Of a stretch of DNA of 50,147 bases, positions 9,701 to 21,364 are shown piece after piece. Each line of letters begins with the position of its first letter. Within the stretch, counting starts at the first letter, position 1. The stretch lies in assembly GCA_049999765.1 (NCBI GenBank), contig JBNGIQ010009375.1:82273-132419 (forward strand), in the 5' to 3' direction. The notes below the pieces were generated by a model that was not told the DNA's origin, made no database searches, and saw nothing but the letters and a program-made list of their open reading frames with translations. Position numbers and translations under genes: made by a program. The stretch comes from Phaeoceros laevis (lineage: Eukaryota > Anthocerotophyta > Anthocerotopsida > Notothyladales).

Positions 9701-12700
9701 GCCATGTGGATCTACAGAAGCTTTTGTACTGGTGAGTTTTCTTGCCCTGAAGAGTACCACCCGTTAGAAACTTTGTGCTTCGTAATGTCACTGGACTAGC
9801 TTGGGAATGTTAAAATGGGGCTCACCTGGTGAAAACTTGTTTGTCTTCACAGGTTGTCAGCTGTTGAAAACAAGGCCAGCCACCCCATGGGTGCTGCAAT
9901 TGTGGCATATGCTCGGCTTCATGGGGTAGAGCCAGCTGATGATGTCACCGAATTTGACCTACTTCCAGGCGAAGGTGTCACTGCTGTGGTTGCTGGTCAC
10001 CTTGTGCGCATTGGAAATTTGCGACTAGCATCTCGACTAGGCTGGCATGAAGGTATTGATTGACACATTGATGTGCAAAGACCCGTCTTCAGAACATAGC
10101 AGGTGATCCTTCAAATGTTGTGCAGATCCCGTGGCTGCGCCTTTGTTGGATGAGTGGAGAAAGAAAGAGGCCACAGTTGGCTGGATTGGAGTAGAACAAC
10201 AGTTGGTGGGAGTATTCTCTCTGGGGGATGAGGTCCGACCTGAGGCTGCTCAAGCAGTAAACGATTTGAAGGTGATAACGATTCTCTCGCTTTCACGAGA
10301 CCGTTCCCTGTACGACCGTCCTGTCAGTCGTCAGAGGCTTTGCTATGAATGGGAGACGCTTGGCAAGATTTTCACTCCATTTATTGAATTGCACAGGCTG
10401 CAGGAGTTATAGTTGCAATGCTGACTGGTGACAGTGAAGTCACAGCCCAAGCAGTGCGTCGACAGGCAAGTCCTTTCCAGATCCTCTTCCACCTTATTGT
10501 ACGATTTACTTGCTGTGGATGTAGTCAGCAACACAGCGAGCTTACCTTCTCGACATTGGGCTTCAGGTAGGTGATATGGATGTGCACGCAGAGTTGCTGC
10601 CAGATGACAAGGTGAAGTGGGTGGAAGAATTGAAGAAAAGAGGAGTGACTGGAATGCTGGGGGACGGCATCAACGACGCACCAGCCCTGGCAACAGCAGA
10701 CATTGGGATAGCCATGGGAGTGGCTGGCTCTGCGGTTGCGATGGAAACTGCAGATGTGGCCCTCATGACCAACGACCTCACCAAGATAGCAGCGGCTGTG
10801 CTCTTCGGGCAAGCCTGCCGACGGATAATCCAGCAAAATATTGCATTTTCCGTGGCCACCAAGGCCCTGGTGCTGGGCCTCGCTATTGCTGGGTACGCTG
10901 CACTTTGGGCAGCTGTGGTTGCCGATGTTGGCACCTGTCTCCTGGTCACGTTCAATGGCATGCGCCTGCTCAATTGGAACCAGTTCAAGCAGGGTAGGGG
11001 CAATGACGGCAGGCAAGGAGGAGCGCTGGTAGGGCTGGTGCGGTCTTGCCTGGAAAGAATTGGGTTGATGAAGGGATCCTCGGGGAAGGAGAAGGGCGGG
11101 AAGTGTGACAAGGGGTGCTGCTCTCCGAGAGCAGACAAGTCCATTACGGGGGCACAATCACCACTGCTGCCCTGCTGCTCCTTTGACGAAGAAATGGGGA
11201 CGGTGGTGTGTCTCAACTCCTCAGCTCCGCAGATGAGGAGAAGATTGGCGGCCTTCAAGGACTCCAGCAACTTTGCCGGTTTCCAAGTTGCAACCAGCTC
11301 CTGCTGCACCGAGAGATGCTGTGCGGACAAGCCATCGCCAGTCGCTTCAGTGTCTCTCCAGACTCCAAGTTGCTCCAAGGCTTGCTGTGGCAGCACGCCG
11401 CTACCTGTGGTGCCGGCACAGCCGGAACCCCCACCAAAAATGGACGCTAGAACCGGGTGCGCTAAGCAGTGCTGTGCAGGGAAGCCCGTGGTGCCTGCTG
11501 CGGAGCTTCTTCAGACTCCGATCTCTTCCAAAGCAGAGCCTGCGAAGGAAGCGGCTAAGGAGGAGGTCAATTTGAACGGGCCCTCTCACTCCCACGGGGT
11601 GAAGAAGAAATCGCCTCCCCTGTCAACATGCTCCAAGCATTGCTGTGGTCCGCCCAAGCTGCAGGCCGAAAAGCTGGGCCTTCCTTCTGAGGGCTCCGCT
11701 GCTTCAGTAGTGCCGGATAAGACCAAACCCTCTGGGCCCTCCGACGCCTGCTCCAAGAAATGTTGCGGGAAGCAAGAACCAGACGAGCATGCTGAACATG
11801 CCGGCCGCCGTGAACTTCATTACGAAAGCCCGGCTGCACCTAGTGCCCCCAAGACCTGCTCCAAGAAATGTTGCGGGAAGCAGCCGGGAAAGCAAGAACC
11901 AGACGAGAAAGCTGAATATGTCGGCCACCGTGAACTTCCTTCCGAGAGCCCGGCTGCCCCTAGTCCCCCAAAGACCTGCTCCAAGAAATGCTTTGGGGGG
12001 CAGCTGCGAGAGCCATCAACCCAAGCAGTGGTTCATTCCAGCACCAGCCATGAAAGTGAGGAGAAATCGTCTCCCCTGTCGACATGCTCCAAGAGTTGCC
12101 ATGGTCCGCCCAAGCTGCAGGCTGGAAAGCCAGACACTCCTTCTGGGAGCCTAGCTGCTTCAGTAGTGCCGGAAAAGACCAACCCCACTGGACCCTCGGA
12201 CACCTGCTCCAAGAAATGTTGTGGGAAGCAGCCGGCAAAGCAAGAAGCAGACGAGGAACCAAAAAATGCCGGCCGCCGTGAACCTCCTTACGACAGCCCG
12301 GCTGCCCGTAGTCCCCCCAAGACCTGCTCCAAGAAATGCTGCGGGGGGCAGCTGCGTGAACCATCACCCCAAGCAGCGGTTCATACCAGCAGCAGAGAGG
12401 AGAATTCATCGACTACACTGCCGGAGGGGCCTAATAATGCTGCTGGCTCCTCCAACAGCTGCTCCAAAAAATGCTGCGGGGAGCAGCAGCCAAAGCCATC
12501 CATTGATGCACAGGGCAAGCCAGCTGAAAATGCCATCAACCATGAACGGGAGGAGAGGTCATCATGCTCCAAGAAGTGTTGTGGAAGAGCTGAGCAGCCA
12601 GAAAAGGCAGCAAGCAGGTGTGAAAAGAGGTGCTCGGACGAGACCAAACCATCTTCGCGGCCACAGAGCACCTATTCAGACGAGCCTGTTGAAGAGCATA

Positions 12701-12789
12701 TTGGTCCCGATCGTGTTCCCTCTGCCCCACTTCCGGGAAGCACCGAGACCTGCTCAAAGAAGTGCTGCGGAGGGGCCCAGCCTGCGTAA
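6710..12789 (+). CDS. HMA: P1B-2-type Zn/Cd-transporting ATPase with Cys-rich C-terminal tail
   Basis: Twelve exons join in phase to 1554 residues: 6710-6763, 6894-7100, 7254-7941, 8122-8379, 8501-8598, 8726-8981, 9126-9263, 9404-9731, 9853-10052, 10126-10271, 10397-10465, 10567-12789. Plant HMA2/3/4 pumps export Zn2+/Cd2+ across plasma or vacuolar membranes. In order: an HMA domain at about 262-330 with ICCPAE, the CCxxE ligand site of plant Zn pumps; actuator TGES at 498; CPC at 602 in the ion path; phosphorylated DKTGT at 646; HP at 686; GDGIND near 846; a Lys in TM7 (SVATKALVL) and DVGT in TM8, as in P1B-2. The tail from about 948 has 15 CxxxC modules, seven of them exactly CSKKCCG. The intron at 10466 has a GC donor. 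Exons from 7254 on are secure. The first two rest on splice phase only and give an unusual N-terminal extension of about 260 residues before the HMA domain. Confidence 0.9.
11104..12772 (+). repeat. Cys-rich repeat array inside the ATPase tail
   Basis: The last exon has 15 CxxxC modules: seven CSKKCCG, plus CDKGCC, CTERCC, CSKACC, CAKQCC, CSKHCC, CSKKCF, CSKSCH and CEKRCS. The array has DNA-level duplication: the units at about 11749-11856 and 11857-11976 are close copies, and a longer block at about 11623-11995 recurs at about 12079-12343. The array therefore grew by tandem duplication. Two modules have lost a Cys of the CC pair (CSKKCFG, CSKSCHG). Confidence 0.9.
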
Positions 12790-12844
12790 GCTGATGTTAG
12801 CAATCTGACCTACATGTACAGTGTTTTCTGTTTTGGAGGGTGCG

Positions 12845-13252
12845 CAGCCATGGCTTGCAGCTACATGCCAAGAAAAGAAAATCTGCCTCGGCAGGAATAA
12901 TATCTCATCACCATCCACTTCTGATAATATTCTGCTTTCTCTTCCTTGGAACAGTATTCTTGTTGGTTGATTGTTGATGCTACTTGCCACGGTGAACTTG
13001 TGAACTCGCCTCCCTAGGCATTTTCCAGTTTATAGCCAATTGTGCTTCATCAGTTGTTTTCACAGCCATGGCAGAGCGCGCTTGCAGCTACATGCCAAGA
13101 AAAGAAAATCTGCCTCAGCAGGAATATCTCATCACCATCCACTTCTGATAATATTCTGCTTTCTCTTCCTTGGTACAGTATTCTTCCATGGTGAACTTGT
13201 GAACTCGCCTCCCGAGGCATTTTCCAGTTTATAGCCAATTGTGCTTCATCAG
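12845..13252 (+). repeat. Tandem copies of a roughly 200-bp dispersed repeat (S)
   Basis: 12845-13053 and 13063-13252 share the run from CAGCCATGGC to GTGCTTCATCAG, including CCACTTCTGATAATATTCTG. A third copy is at 17333-17495. The first copy begins 55 bp after the ATPase stop codon, so it probably forms part of that gene's 3' UTR. Confidence 0.9.
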
Positions 13253-13265
13253 CTGAAACGTTAAG

Positions 13266-13603
13266 AGTATGTTAAAGGAAGCCGGGAGCACTGGGTTATG
13301 GCATTAGCACGGGTAATGCTACCCGGTGCGACCGTCTTCCTTTAACATACTTAAAGGGAAGCGGCGAGTTATAAAGCCCGCGCGAGCCCCGGGATTATGA
13401 GCGTAATCCCACGACTTGCGTAATCCCGCGACTTGCAGGCATAATGTGCTACCCGGCGTTGGTAATGTGCTACCCGGCGTTGCTAGTAATGTGCTACCCG
13501 GTGCTAATCTCCATAAAGGAGCGGGATTACGCTCATAATCCCGGGGCGAGCGCGGGCTTTATAACAAGCCGGTTTCCTTTAAGTCGAGGAAGCGCCGTTT
13601 ACG
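13266..13603. mobile_element. Nested foldback insertion (about 338 bp)
   Basis: Compared with the homologous locus at 17501-17515, where ACGTTAAG runs straight into GTCAGCACAG, about 338 bp are extra here. The insert has inverted ends TTAAAGGAAGCCGG (13272-13285) and CCGGTTTCCTTTAA (13569-13582), 13 of 14 paired. It also has a second nested pair of 42-nt arms (13369-13410 and 13523-13564, 40 of 42 paired) and three direct copies of AATGTGCTACCCGG between 13442 and 13505. The target-site duplication is not clear. No transposase is encoded, so it would have moved in trans. Confidence 0.75.
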
Positions 13604-14400
13604 GTCAGCACAGTTGCGGCAGTAGGTGAAAACAACTACGGCAAACTGCAAAGGCAAATTTGCTAGTTGAAGAAATCGCAGTGTACGCCTGCCAATGAGC
13701 TGCCTAATACCCCACACTGCGATGGCGACGAGAGGGTGCACATGTGGATAAGCCAAATTATACTTTAATATGTTGGCCTTCCTGTAGGTTTGGACTGCTC
13801 CGACCAAAGTTCAGGCTCTGAGTGGGACGCCCATAGTCCCAGTGCGGACTCGCCCCTTCCACACCGGAAGGTTCATCGGTTGGCCCCGACGCAGTACTCT
13901 GCTCGATCGAGTAGCTGCAGTTCAGCAGGCGCCGTGCTGAACGCTGAACTGGATGCCAGCCAATACGGCTGGCACGTACTGCTTAGCACAACGCTAAGTT
14001 AAGCCACCCACCCACACCGGGTGGAAGCGTCCCGTCATCCTCTGAGTCGAGAACGTCTGTCGCCCGNNNNNNNNNNNNNNNNNNNNNNNNNNNNNNNNNN
14101 NNNNNNNNNNNNNNNNNNNNNNNNNNNNNNNNNNNNNNNNNNNNNNNNNNNNNNNNNNNNNNNNNNCCCCTCTTTTTGTTTTTCCTGCTATTTTGTGCCA
14201 ATTGTAAGGAAGAAGACGAGTTGTATCGCCTTTCTTTCCCTCCTGACAACTCGAAGCGTTCGGATGTGGCTCGGATGTGGCTTGTGTAGACGAAGAACTT
14301 TACTGCGTGCAGCAGATTACATTTTGTGCTTGCACGAACCGGCATGGTGGTGTCCATAATACCCCACCCTACGAGGGCGCCGAGAGGGTGCACATGACAG
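13604..14400 (+). repeat. Satellite-family repeat (R), plus orientation, with internal gap
   Basis: This matches, inverted, the tandem units at 25262-27600: the AATACCCCAC, TTGGCCTTCCTGTAGG, CTGCTCGATCGAG and TTCGGATGTGGCT landmarks occur in the same relative order. It is also close to 17509-17918 in direct orientation. It is broken by N at 14067-14166. Short ORFs across it are not conserved among copies, so it is unlikely to be coding. Confidence 0.8.
14067..14166. other. Assembly gap, 100 N
   Basis: A run of exactly 100 N. Intact paralogous units at about 25490 and 26020 carry a G homopolymer at the same position, so the missing sequence is probably short. Confidence 0.95.
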
Positions 14401-14525
14401 GCCTGTTTGGTAGGATGGAAGACCTCCAAGACAGTAGTGAACTGCTGAGTATGCTAAGCAGAATGAATCGTTCTGCTTTGTAGATGATATATCGTTAGCC
14501 CGGGAGCAGGAAACATTTGGGTGAC

Positions 14526-14555
14526 TAGTAGTAGTAGTAGTAGTAGTAGTAGTAG
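14526..14555. repeat. (TAG)10 microsatellite
   Basis: Ten uninterrupted TAG triplets. The flank GATTATGGTGTTTAGC...CCCATGTGGAATTG-like sequence recurs inverted at about 27940-27995 next to a shorter (CTA)n tract. Confidence 0.95.
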
Positions 14556-14719
14556 GAAGATTATGGTGTTTAGCAAACTCCACATGGGAATTGAACACCC
14601 CGTCAGGTTTATTGCTGGCTCATCTTGGATCAGACGTTGCTGATGAACATTGCAATTGAAGACCTACCTGTCCTCTCTCCCTCATTAGACAAAGCAGCTT
14701 CCTCAAAACACAGTATGCA

Positions 14720-16530
14720 AGCTAAGCAAGAGGCAGGCCTAGCAAATCTGGTGCCCCTGGGGAAAGGAGTGCTGCCGTTCATGTGACCTTGGAACAAATA
14801 TGTCGGACTCTATCATCCATGCATTCCAGGAGAGTGTTTCAATGAGACCAATGTGGCAAGCCCGTAAGGGCACAGGCACTGACTCACCAAGGTCATCCAC
14901 AGAGACTCAAACTGCAGTACTTACTAGTATGCATGTCAGTAAATCAGGGTGCTCAAAAGATCTGACATTGCCGTATTGATGCTTTATAGTGATGCAAGGA
15001 AAGCATCACTATAAACAAAGCTTATAACAGCCCTAAACAAAGCTTACAACAGAGCTGGCGCTAGCTTCCAGTACCCATGCAGTAATTATTGTCCTGCTTT
15101 CTCGGTTAAGGCTGCATACGTACAGTACTTTGCAGTTTGGACACATACATGTCCGCAATCTGGAATTATAGAAAGCAACTGCAGTTCCTCTCAAAGTGAT
15201 GTCTACACCCACAAGATATCACTCTTGAAGTGTCACATGGTGATCAGTCTCTGCCTGGATCTTTGAAGATCACTGTGGGGGTTCTGCAGCTGGTGGGGGT
15301 TCTGCAGCTGGTGGTTCGAAGGTGGTTAAGCCCACTCCTGGCTGGTGAACTCCTGCAGCTGGCAACGTCGCCAAGGGAGTGCCAATATTGTCCTGGGATG
15401 ATCTTTGCAGGAGCCGGCGAGTCCCTACCTGCATGTATGTGCATGTATGTTAATTCATCGGTAAACGTAATGTCCCGCCACTGCAGGACTACTAGCTATT
15501 ATAGCTAGAGTGTTCACAAGTGTTGCTTCACTCTGCTAGCAAGCATGCGCAAAATTAAAGGTACGTGGCTCTAAGAGTAAGGACCCCCTCTCTAGATCTT
15601 GATTTCGAAGTACTAGTGCGATGCCTTCAATCATGAAAATTTATGCTACAAGATACATCACTTGTGCCTGCAATCTAGATCTCACCGCCTCAGGCTGTTT
15701 CTCCAGTACTTGGACAATATCGATGCTTCGTTGGGCATGAGGTGTGACAAATCCTGGAGGACACGTACATGTACGAACATGGCCAGGTGAAGTCCACGGG
15801 TGATAGTCAAGATTGAACACTAGAATCCGGAAGTTGAAACCAACAACTGCATCGGATCCGCATCAAGTAACATAAATACCTCCAGCGGTAGCCACGGTGA
15901 CCATGGCCACCCGGCTTGATTCTACCTTGCAATTGGATGCAAGGCAGGATACAAGAATGACGAGGAGCAGCAGAGCCTGCAAACCCTTCATATCTAGACT
16001 CCAACGCGGATTCCCCGACGCTCCTAGGCCTCCCGTCATAGAGAAATTAATCTGCAAAAACTTAGCTTCCTGAATTCTCACCTCCTGGAGACGGCCACAG
16101 GTCCTTGCATTGCGCTCCAGATCCTTCTCAGCTCCCTTCAAATGCTCAGAGGAGCGCAATCACATTTGACCCGGTGGGAGGTTTGCGAGGGCCCCGGAGA
16201 AGCAGGAAACCAATTCGGTTTATTTTATTCTTCCTCCGTCAAAGTCTCGAGGACAAGAAGCAAGCGTAACTTCAAAGATGTCAGAAGTCGTTCAGTGCCT
16301 CAAGCCGGCCAATAATAATAAGCGCTGAATAAAGTTCCTTCCTCAAAGCAGTCACAAGTCGTCCACTTGTACAGTCAATGTAGACAAGGCAACCCATATT
16401 TAAAGCGTAAAGAACGTACAGTGGTGACGAGGCCGTGAGGTGGTCTTTTATCCCAGCAGTGTGATGAGCCGTGGCATATGTATTTGGGTTGCTGGGGTCA
16501 TGGTCACTTGGAATAGTGCAAGGACTTACG
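14720..16530. repeat. Left arm of large inverted duplication
   Basis: On the minus strand this matches 23540-25240 over nearly its whole length: the (C/A)AAGAGGCAGGCCTAGCAAA end, CATGCATTCCAGGAGAGTG, AGGCATCGCACTAGTACTT, the peptide gene, and GTCATGGTCACTTGGAATAG at the inner end. Small indels and substitutions separate the arms. Apart from the peptide gene I see no coding sequence in it. Confidence 0.85.
15641..15991 (-). CDS. Small secreted-looking peptide, copy A (74 aa, 2 exons)
   Basis: Minus-strand exons 15880-15991 and 15641-15753 are separated by a 126-nt GT-AG intron (donor GTATTTATG, acceptor TGTCCTCCAG). They join in phase to 74 residues ending in TAA. The N-terminus is a good signal peptide: MKGLQALLLLVILVSCLASN, with cleavage plausible after about residue 19. 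The mature part runs CKVESSRVAMVTVATAG, GFVTPHAQRSIDIVQVLEKQ, then PEAVRSRLQAQVMYLVA. No CLE, RALF, IDA, PSY or defensin motif is visible and only one Cys remains after the signal. The second copy at 24097-24426 has the same exon structure and intron length. An in-frame extension upstream of the ATG exists but its Met codons are not aligned between copies, so I start at MKGLQ. Expression is unproven. Confidence 0.55.
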
Positions 16531-16534
16531 ACCT

Positions 16535-17332
16535 TTACGAACTCGCAATTGGGGCAGATTTCACGGCCCAGTTGGGGCTCGAATTGCCTGAACTAGGCCA
16601 AATCCGCTAAAAACCGTCCCGGACAGGCGCTTGCAGTTGGTCTGTTCTCTCTCCTAGGTGGCTCCGACGTGGCGCCGACGAACTGCCGATGGATGGAATC
16701 TGGCTCCCAACTGCCTGGTTTGCGAAATCTTGAAAAAAAGCTCCAGTTGGGGCGAACTGGACCAGATTTTGCAATTTCTATCGACGGACGTTGGCATCCG
16801 TCCGTCAACGTCCTTCTCCTCCCTCCTCCTCCCCCACTTTTCTTGCGCCCAAGGACCTCTACGGACTGGCAGTTGGGCTGGATTTCCCCCAGTTCAGTTC
16901 GATCGGGATTTCACGTCGTTCGAGACCTAAAATAAAATTTTAAGCGAAATCTGACGAACTGGGCTCCCGACCAACTGCCTGAAATCTTGAATTGCAAAAA
17001 ACCCTTCCCGGACTGGACATTGGATTTCTCTAGTGCCCTGTACTCGCTGCCAACAGCTCGAGCTATCCTGATGAGAAGGGGGGACCCTGCTAGCACCTCC
17101 GACAACCTGCTGCCCACCACGCCGGTGGGCTTCAATATGGTGCCCGCAAATCCCGTCAGCCTCGCCGCCATACTACCTGCTCTCGAAGCACTCACTCACT
17201 GCTGCAGGCGCGGAGCTATCCTAGGCCAGCTCTTTGGATTGTAGGAGACTTGAAAGTTGCGTGGTCTGGCAAAAACGCATCATTTCACATTGGGTGTGTC
17301 AGAGCCACCGAGCGACACACCAGAGCTGGGAG
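16535..17332. other. Unclassified low-copy DNA between repeats
   Basis: Recurring words (CAGTTGGGGC, GAACTGG, AACTGCCTG) in both orientations suggest an old transposon. An 85-codon open frame at 16987-17244 is unrecognised and is not supported by splice or family signals. Confidence 0.4.
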
Positions 17333-17495
17333 GCAGGAATAATATCTCATCACCATCCACTTCTGATAATATTCTGCTTTCTCTTCCTTGGAACAGTATT
17401 CTTGTTTGTTGATTGTTGATGCTACTTGCCACGGTGAACTTGAGAACTCGCCTCCCTAGGCATTTTCCAGTTTATAGCCAATTGTGCTTCATCAG
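17333..17495 (+). repeat. Third copy of repeat S
   Basis: Nearly the same as 12894-13053, including the AATAATATCTCATCACCATC start and the GTGCTTCATCAG end. As near 13260, it is followed by GCTGAAACGTTAAG, then repeat R, but without the foldback insertion. Confidence 0.9.
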
Positions 17496-17508
17496 CTGAA
17501 ACGTTAAG

Positions 17509-17918
17509 GTCAGCACAGTTGCGGTAGTAGGTGAAAACAATTACGGCAAACTGCAAAGGCAAATTTGCTAGGTGAAGAAATCGCAGTGTACGCCTGCCAA
17601 TGAGCTGCCTAATACCCCACACTGCGAGGGTGACGAGGGGGTGCACATGTGGATAAGCCAAATTATACTTCAGTGTATTGGCCTTCCTGTAGGTTTGGAC
17701 TGCTCCGACCAAACCTCAGGGTCTGACTGGGACGTCCCTTCCATACCGGAAGGTGCATCGGTTAGCCCCGATACAGTACTCTGCTCGATCGAGCAGCTGC
17801 AGTTCAGCAGGCGCCGTGCTGAACTGGATGCCAGCCAAGACGGCTGGCACGTACTGCGTAGCAAACCGCTATGTTACTTAGCAAACGCTAAGTTAAGGGT
17901 GGAAGCGTCCTCTCACCC
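17509..17918 (+). repeat. Repeat R, second plus-strand copy, cut by a gap
   Basis: Matches 13604-14060 closely (GTCAGCACAGTTGCGG start). It keeps the empty site of the foldback element. It runs into the N run at 17919. Confidence 0.85.
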
Positions 17919-18318
17919 NNNNNNNNNNNNNNNNNNNNNNNNNNNNNNNNNNNNNNNNNNNNNNNNNNNNNNNNNNNNNNNNNNNNNNNNNNNNNNNNNN
18001 NNNNNNNNNNNNNNNNNNNNNNNNNNNNNNNNNNNNNNNNNNNNNNNNNNNNNNNNNNNNNNNNNNNNNNNNNNNNNNNNNNNNNNNNNNNNNNNNNNNN
18101 NNNNNNNNNNNNNNNNNNNNNNNNNNNNNNNNNNNNNNNNNNNNNNNNNNNNNNNNNNNNNNNNNNNNNNNNNNNNNNNNNNNNNNNNNNNNNNNNNNNN
18201 NNNNNNNNNNNNNNNNNNNNNNNNNNNNNNNNNNNNNNNNNNNNNNNNNNNNNNNNNNNNNNNNNNNNNNNNNNNNNNNNNNNNNNNNNNNNNNNNNNNN
18301 NNNNNNNNNNNNNNNNNN
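17919..18318. other. Assembly gap, 400 N
   Basis: A run of 400 N. The size is probably an estimate from read pairs. Confidence 0.95.
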
Positions 18319-20400
18319 ATTGCTGCCGAAGGGAGCCATGGCGGAATCCGGCGCTGTCTTCGACGATGCCTCTTCTACCGGAGCGTCACTACATCGCAAT
18401 GTGGACAGGCGGCGGGGATTGGAGACAATCAGGAGATGCCCCACAGAAGGAACATCTTCTCCAACCTCAACCGCCTCTCGGTCCCAGGCTTGGGCCGACG
18501 TTGTAAGCAAGCTCTGCCGGGACTCGCCTTCTGAAGCAGCCGGCGCGGCGAAACTACCCCTTTCGCCTGGGCCATGTTCGTCCTTCCGCCAGGGTTGCGC
18601 CGCGGGAAGGCGCCGGGATAGGGGGTCCCAGGACGGGCCGCTGGAACCACACGCCCGCACACGCCCCAACACGGCCCGCCCGGAATAGCACCTCTGCTCC
18701 CAATTGGGGGCTTAGTCGACGCCGTACTCCTTATGCCGATCCATCGTACGCCCTAGATTCGCAGTCCTTAGGAGAAATACTGACCCTGGATATACTGGGA
18801 AATGCATCCTTCGGCAGTAGCCTCACTGCTACTGTTTCTCCTCATCCTGCTGTCTCAGCGCTTACATTTCAACCGCAAAGTCGCACACTGGATGTCTGAA
18901 GCCAAGGTCCGGTAGGCGAGATCCCACTACTTGTTCACCACTACCTCATTTGTTAAAAATGCATCTCCCGAATCACTAGGGTGAACTGGGCTGACTTCTA
19001 ATCTGCTCCTTCAAGTCCTTAGGGAGAATTGCTTGCCCGTTTGATTGTCTGGTCACAAACATCTATCATCTATCTATTAGCAAGCTCTGAACGTGACAGA
19101 ACCACAATCCAACTTGGTCCGGATCAGTTTCGCTAGCGGCCTTGGCGGTTCCTGCTGCCCTGCTTTTAAACACTTCGGGCATACTCTTCTCCAACAGACT
19201 GCTGGACCCTCGGAGCGGTGGCTTGTCAGAACCTGATCATCTTTCAAGTCGAGATCTGTGGCTCAGCACTTCTTTGCACAGGTCTCAAAATGAAACATGG
19301 GTTTTTCCTTGTGCTTTGTTTTGGCATCCAGACTCCGCAAGCACATCTCATGAGACACATATCTGATCATATACAATCGCTGCTACTGTTGTTAGCGAAG
19401 GTATGGTCTTGCTTCCTTCCTGACCCTTCCTGCTTGCTTGCAGCACAAGTTTTATTCCACATGAATTACTACTGTTGAGCTTCGGAGCACGTGTCTTCTA
19501 TCGTTTTCAAGCCAGATGAGAGGGCAGCTGCTGGCCAGCATCCTTCCCTGTCAACCCTGCAGTCAGAGGTTTCACCTAAATTCATGAATTGACCAGCAGC
19601 AGCAGCAGCTGGCACTAAAGTAAGCTCTGCCTTCGTGGACTCTCATATGAGCTAAGCCTTCGAGCAGCTCCCGGGATGGAGTACAAGCGAACCATCTCAC
19701 TGAAGTGAAGAATGATGCCAACGAACTTCTGCACATGGACAATTCGTCCAAACGGTGCAGTGCAACCAAACCGGTACAGCTTGCAACCTTACCTAGCAGG
19801 CTAGGATTCAGGGGTGCACCGAACATAGAAAGCTAGGTTCCCAGACAAAAGAGCACAAAGCACATAGCTGAAAACCCACCACCGCCGAGACCGGTAGTGG
19901 ATTTTCAGAATCACAGACCAGTCATTTCTGCACGAAATTGACCGACCCGTTGCGACCGAAGTCCCTCTTACAAGTGCATCAAGGCTCTGAAGACAGGTAA
20001 GCTGCCACCTGCAGGCTGCATAGCGAAGGAAACCTGTAACCCTGAACTACGCCGTATGCATCCTCATCTTCCTCCCTGCTTTGAACAAGATGACTGCGAT
20101 AATGCATATGGTTGGACCGTGTGGAGGGGAACACGATCCGTTTTCCCAGTTGTCACCACAGCCCCACCATTTGCGTAGAATTTACCAAGTAGTCCCTGAC
20201 CAATCCAGGAACTGCTCCCAAGGTTAGGGAGACGGAGGGGGAGAGTGACAATCGGGTCGTGTGGAGGAACGAGGTGGATAAGCTTTGTAGTAAAAGTCAG
20301 GCTTACCTCCTCGCAGCGTGTGGACCTTTTGGACCCAACAAGCACGTTATAAAGTGCTCATCTTCTTCTTCTTAGCATGATCACAACCAGGAGTGTCATA
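18319..20400. other. Repeat-derived spacer without a supported gene
   Basis: The GC-rich 18319-18700 has overlapping open frames but no recognisable protein. About 18790-19080 resembles 22890-23190 (CTGTCTCA...CGCCTACATTT-like, AATGCATCTCCCGAATCACT against AATGTATCTCCTAAATGACT). About 19380-19475 resembles 22620-22715 (TGTTGTTAGC, TTTATTCCACATGAATTAC). The two segments are in direct orientation but swapped order. 19500-20400 shows nothing I recognise. Confidence 0.5.
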
Positions 20401-20452
20401 GAAGCTTAACGTATGAAGAACCATGTGACCGATGCAAACTTTGCACTAGTAA

Positions 20453-20527
20453 TGGGGCAGCCCAAGCGCTAATCTGCTCAATGTGGGACTTCAAGTTGGG
20501 CTGCCCCAATCTGCTCAATGTGGGACT
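20453..20527. repeat. Small hairpin and direct repeat
   Basis: TGGGGCAGCCCA (20453-20464) is inverted at 20497-20508. AATCTGCTCAATGTGGGACT occurs at 20471-20490 and again at 20508-20527. Confidence 0.9.
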
Positions 20528-20966
20528 AGAGTAAAAGGTTGTGAGCAAGTGCCAATGGTGCCTCTCAACATGGTTATCTTTCTAGAAGCATTTGCCTTAC
20601 TAATCTGCACTGGCAAGGGACTTTGCATATGGTCTATATACATTACTCTATATGCATATATGCAAAGTTTGCAAACAGCCTTTCTTATGTATATGCTTGG
20701 GATAATTATAAATTCATTTTTATAAATTTTGTCCCAAAGATCTTCATCCACGTGGATTCTTGTTGAGTCATTTTCTACATGATCATTGAACTCGGTCGAG
20801 AAACCAAAGCCTATATAAGGCGTCCGCGCCAAGCAAAGAACGTATCCTGGAGTAGAGCATCGATTCGGAGGTGACGTGGACGAAGTACTGGTATTTCACG
20901 AGTTACGTTAGGCACTTTGACACCTTGGTTAGTTTACGTAGAGTTCCTTTGGAAAATGTTCCAAAC

Positions 20967-21103
20967 TTGACCTTCGTATGTGCATGCTAGCCACTACTTA
21001 TGTGTTTATGAAGCCTGCTGCACATCATTTACAATTTGACCTTCGTATGAGTATGCTAGCTACTATATATGTGTGTAAACTTATTTAGGCTTGTTGCACA
21101 TTT
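20967..21103. repeat. Diverged tandem repeat, about 69 bp x 2
   Basis: TTGACCTTCGTATG(T/A)G(C/T)ATGCTAGC starts at 20967 and 21036, with similar sequence following. It lies upstream of the hypothetical gene at 21365. Confidence 0.75.
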
Positions 21104-21364
21104 GCAATTTGCAAACAACAAGACTTGGTGACCCACAAGTTTGCCATTGATTTCATGCGATACCATACCAAGCTTAGTCTACGCACAGTCATCATAGACC
21201 TTTGTGCTAAAAGTATGCACACTCTGTGTACTTGTTAAATTGTTGACCACCATTGAGGATGTGAGTTTCCTCGAGTGAGTATGTCTTTTAATTGTATGAT
21301 TCCATGGAATTTTGCAAGTTTTTGCTCACATTTAGAAGGCTTCATTGGATACAACTCTCTGCAC

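Noticed and set aside
10525-12671. Several minus-strand open frames of 90-277 codons under the ATPase
   Set aside because: They mirror the conserved ATPase exon, and their regularity comes from the tail repeats.
17572-18534. Long open frame across the 400-N gap
   Set aside because: It is open only because N translates without stops. The flanks are satellite DNA.
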